A stretch of DNA of 41,315 nucleotides from an uncultured Mediterraneibacter sp. Lineage in GTDB: Bacteria > Bacillota > Clostridia > Lachnospirales > Lachnospiraceae. Location: assembly GCF_944377805.1 (NCBI RefSeq), contig NZ_CALWFZ010000018.1, positions 1 through 41,315 of the forward strand. Direction: 5' to 3'. Made by a program: the position numbers and the translations under genes. The notes below the pieces were generated by a model. That model was given only the letters and a program-made list of their open reading frames with translations. It was not told the origin of the DNA and searched no databases. Below are positions 40,805-41,315 of the stretch, one piece after another (within the stretch, counting starts at the first letter, position 1; the number at the start of each line of letters is the position of its first letter).

Positions 40805-41251
40805 ATGAAAAGTATCCGATTTTACTTTGCCGCAGGTCTGATCTTCACCGCGGTACTTGGTACACTTATGCACTATTTCTACGGCTGGTCCGTCAATAGT
40901 CCTCTGGTCGCCCTCATAAGCCCGGTTGGGGAATCCACATGGGAGCACATGAAACTCCTCTTTTTCCCCGTGCTCTTCTGGTCTTTTTTTCTGCCCGCAC
41001 GCCTCGCAGATCAGTTCCCCTCCGTTCGCCCGGCTCTTCTTCTGGGCGGGCTTGCGGGAACCCTGCTGATTCCGGTTCTCTTCTATACTTATACCGGTAT
41101 TCTCGGATACAACGTTACATGGACAGACATTGCCATATTTTTTATATGTGTCTTCGTCGCTTTTGTGTGCGCATGGGTCTGCCGGAATTCAGAAAAAATA
41201 TACGAAAAGAGAGCTGTCATTTATGCATTGACAGCTCTCTTCAGACTGTAG
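40805..41251 (+). CDS. DUF6512-like small membrane protein
   Basis: 148 residues with four hydrophobic segments (YFAAGLIFTAVLGTLMHYFYGW; LLFFPVLFWSFFLPARLA; LLLGGLAGTLLIPVLFYTYTGIL; IAIFFICVFVAFVCAWVC). The motif LISPVGESTWEHMKLLFFP between the first two is typical of a family of uncharacterised Firmicute membrane proteins that I take to be DUF6512. The start is ATG 40805. Codons upstream to 40769 lie inside a terminator hairpin and are unlikely to be used. Confidence 0.75.
   Translation: MKSIRFYFAAGLIFTAVLGTLMHYFYGWSVNSPLVALISPVGESTWEHMKLLFFPVLFWSFFLPARLADQFPSVRPALLLGGLAGTLLIPVLFYTYTGILGYNVTWTDIAIFFICVFVAFVCAWVCRNSEKIYEKRAVIYALTALFRL
41207..41241 (-). terminator. Hairpin over the end of the membrane protein gene
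   Basis: AAGAGAGCTGTCA (41207-41219) and its complement (41229-41241) form a perfect 13-base stem that lies inside the last codons of the plus-strand gene. Only on the minus strand is it followed by T-richness (TTCGTATATTTTTT), so it may end a transcript that enters from beyond the right edge. Confidence 0.5.
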
Positions 41252-41259
41252 ACAAAGTT

Positions 41260-41293
41260 GGTGTTGGAGCCTAGCTCCAGCACCACTCTTTTT
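41260..41293 (+). terminator. Terminator of the DUF6512-like gene
   Basis: GGTGTTGGAGC (41260-41270) pairs with GCTCCAGCACC (41274-41284) around CTA, and ACTCTTTTT follows. Confidence 0.85.
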
Positions 41294-41315
41294 GCCAAAA
41301 TACAAACACCCATAT

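Overview
The window looks like chromosome from a spore-forming, anaerobic Firmicute of the Lachnospiraceae type. The evidence is an aspS2-gatCAB operon behind a T-box, AddAB instead of RecBCD, DapL lysine synthesis, an alpha/beta-type spore protein gene, a PadR/DUF1700/DUF4097/PspC module, and GGAGG-type ribosome binding sites throughout. This assignment is inferred from gene families and style, not from a marker gene.

Layout. Positions 1-3017 are accessory: a sortase-anchored beta-helix surface protein and a truncated acetyltransferase. Positions 3268-4806 hold an Xre-type DNA-binding domain fused to an AlaA-like aminotransferase, preceded by repeated TTGAAC boxes. Positions 4867-10064 are the indirect Asn/Gln-tRNA pathway (aspS, gatC, gatA, gatB) under a T-box riboswitch. 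Positions 10085-15408 carry an S41 protease, ftsX, ftsE, a PucR-type regulator, a WecG/TagA-family enzyme and a spore protein. Positions 15573-17692 are an envelope-stress-like operon. Positions 17899-26451 hold dapL, a DUF1294 protein and addAB. Positions 26541-27202 are a mobile-element scar: a broken ABC exporter plus a cluster of inverted repeats. Then come thioredoxin, a Crp/Fnr regulator and a small alarmone synthetase.

The main system is a bacterial microcompartment operon on the minus strand, 39801 to 29198. In transcription order it encodes a class II (fuculose/rhamnulose-phosphate type) aldolase, a GlcG/PduO-C-like protein, a CoA-acylating aldehyde dehydrogenase, a zinc alcohol dehydrogenase, four BMC-H shell proteins, PduL, a BMC-P vertex protein, a PduS-like flavo/Fe-S protein, a PduT-like Fe-S shell protein, a DeoR regulator and an iron alcohol dehydrogenase. 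Five enzymes or accessory proteins carry amphipathic helices that look like encapsulation peptides. The inferred route is deoxyhexose ketose-1-phosphate -> DHAP + lactaldehyde inside the shell, then oxidation through acyl-CoA and acyl-phosphate balanced by alcohol formation. No diol dehydratase and no glycyl radical enzyme or activase is encoded in the window. Either the compartment handles lactaldehyde directly, as proposed for planctomycete-type compartments, or the dehydratase is elsewhere.

Points worth a second look in this operon: a BMC-H gene with two strong in-frame start sites separated by a basic 42-residue extension; three 80-bp tandem repeats and a long hairpin between the aldehyde dehydrogenase and the zinc dehydrogenase genes; a cysteine-rich linker joining the aldolase to its C-terminal targeting helix; and two inverted repeats at the operon promoter that could be DeoR operators. 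Beyond the operon, a divergent PHP-domain phosphoesterase gene and a small membrane protein gene close the window.
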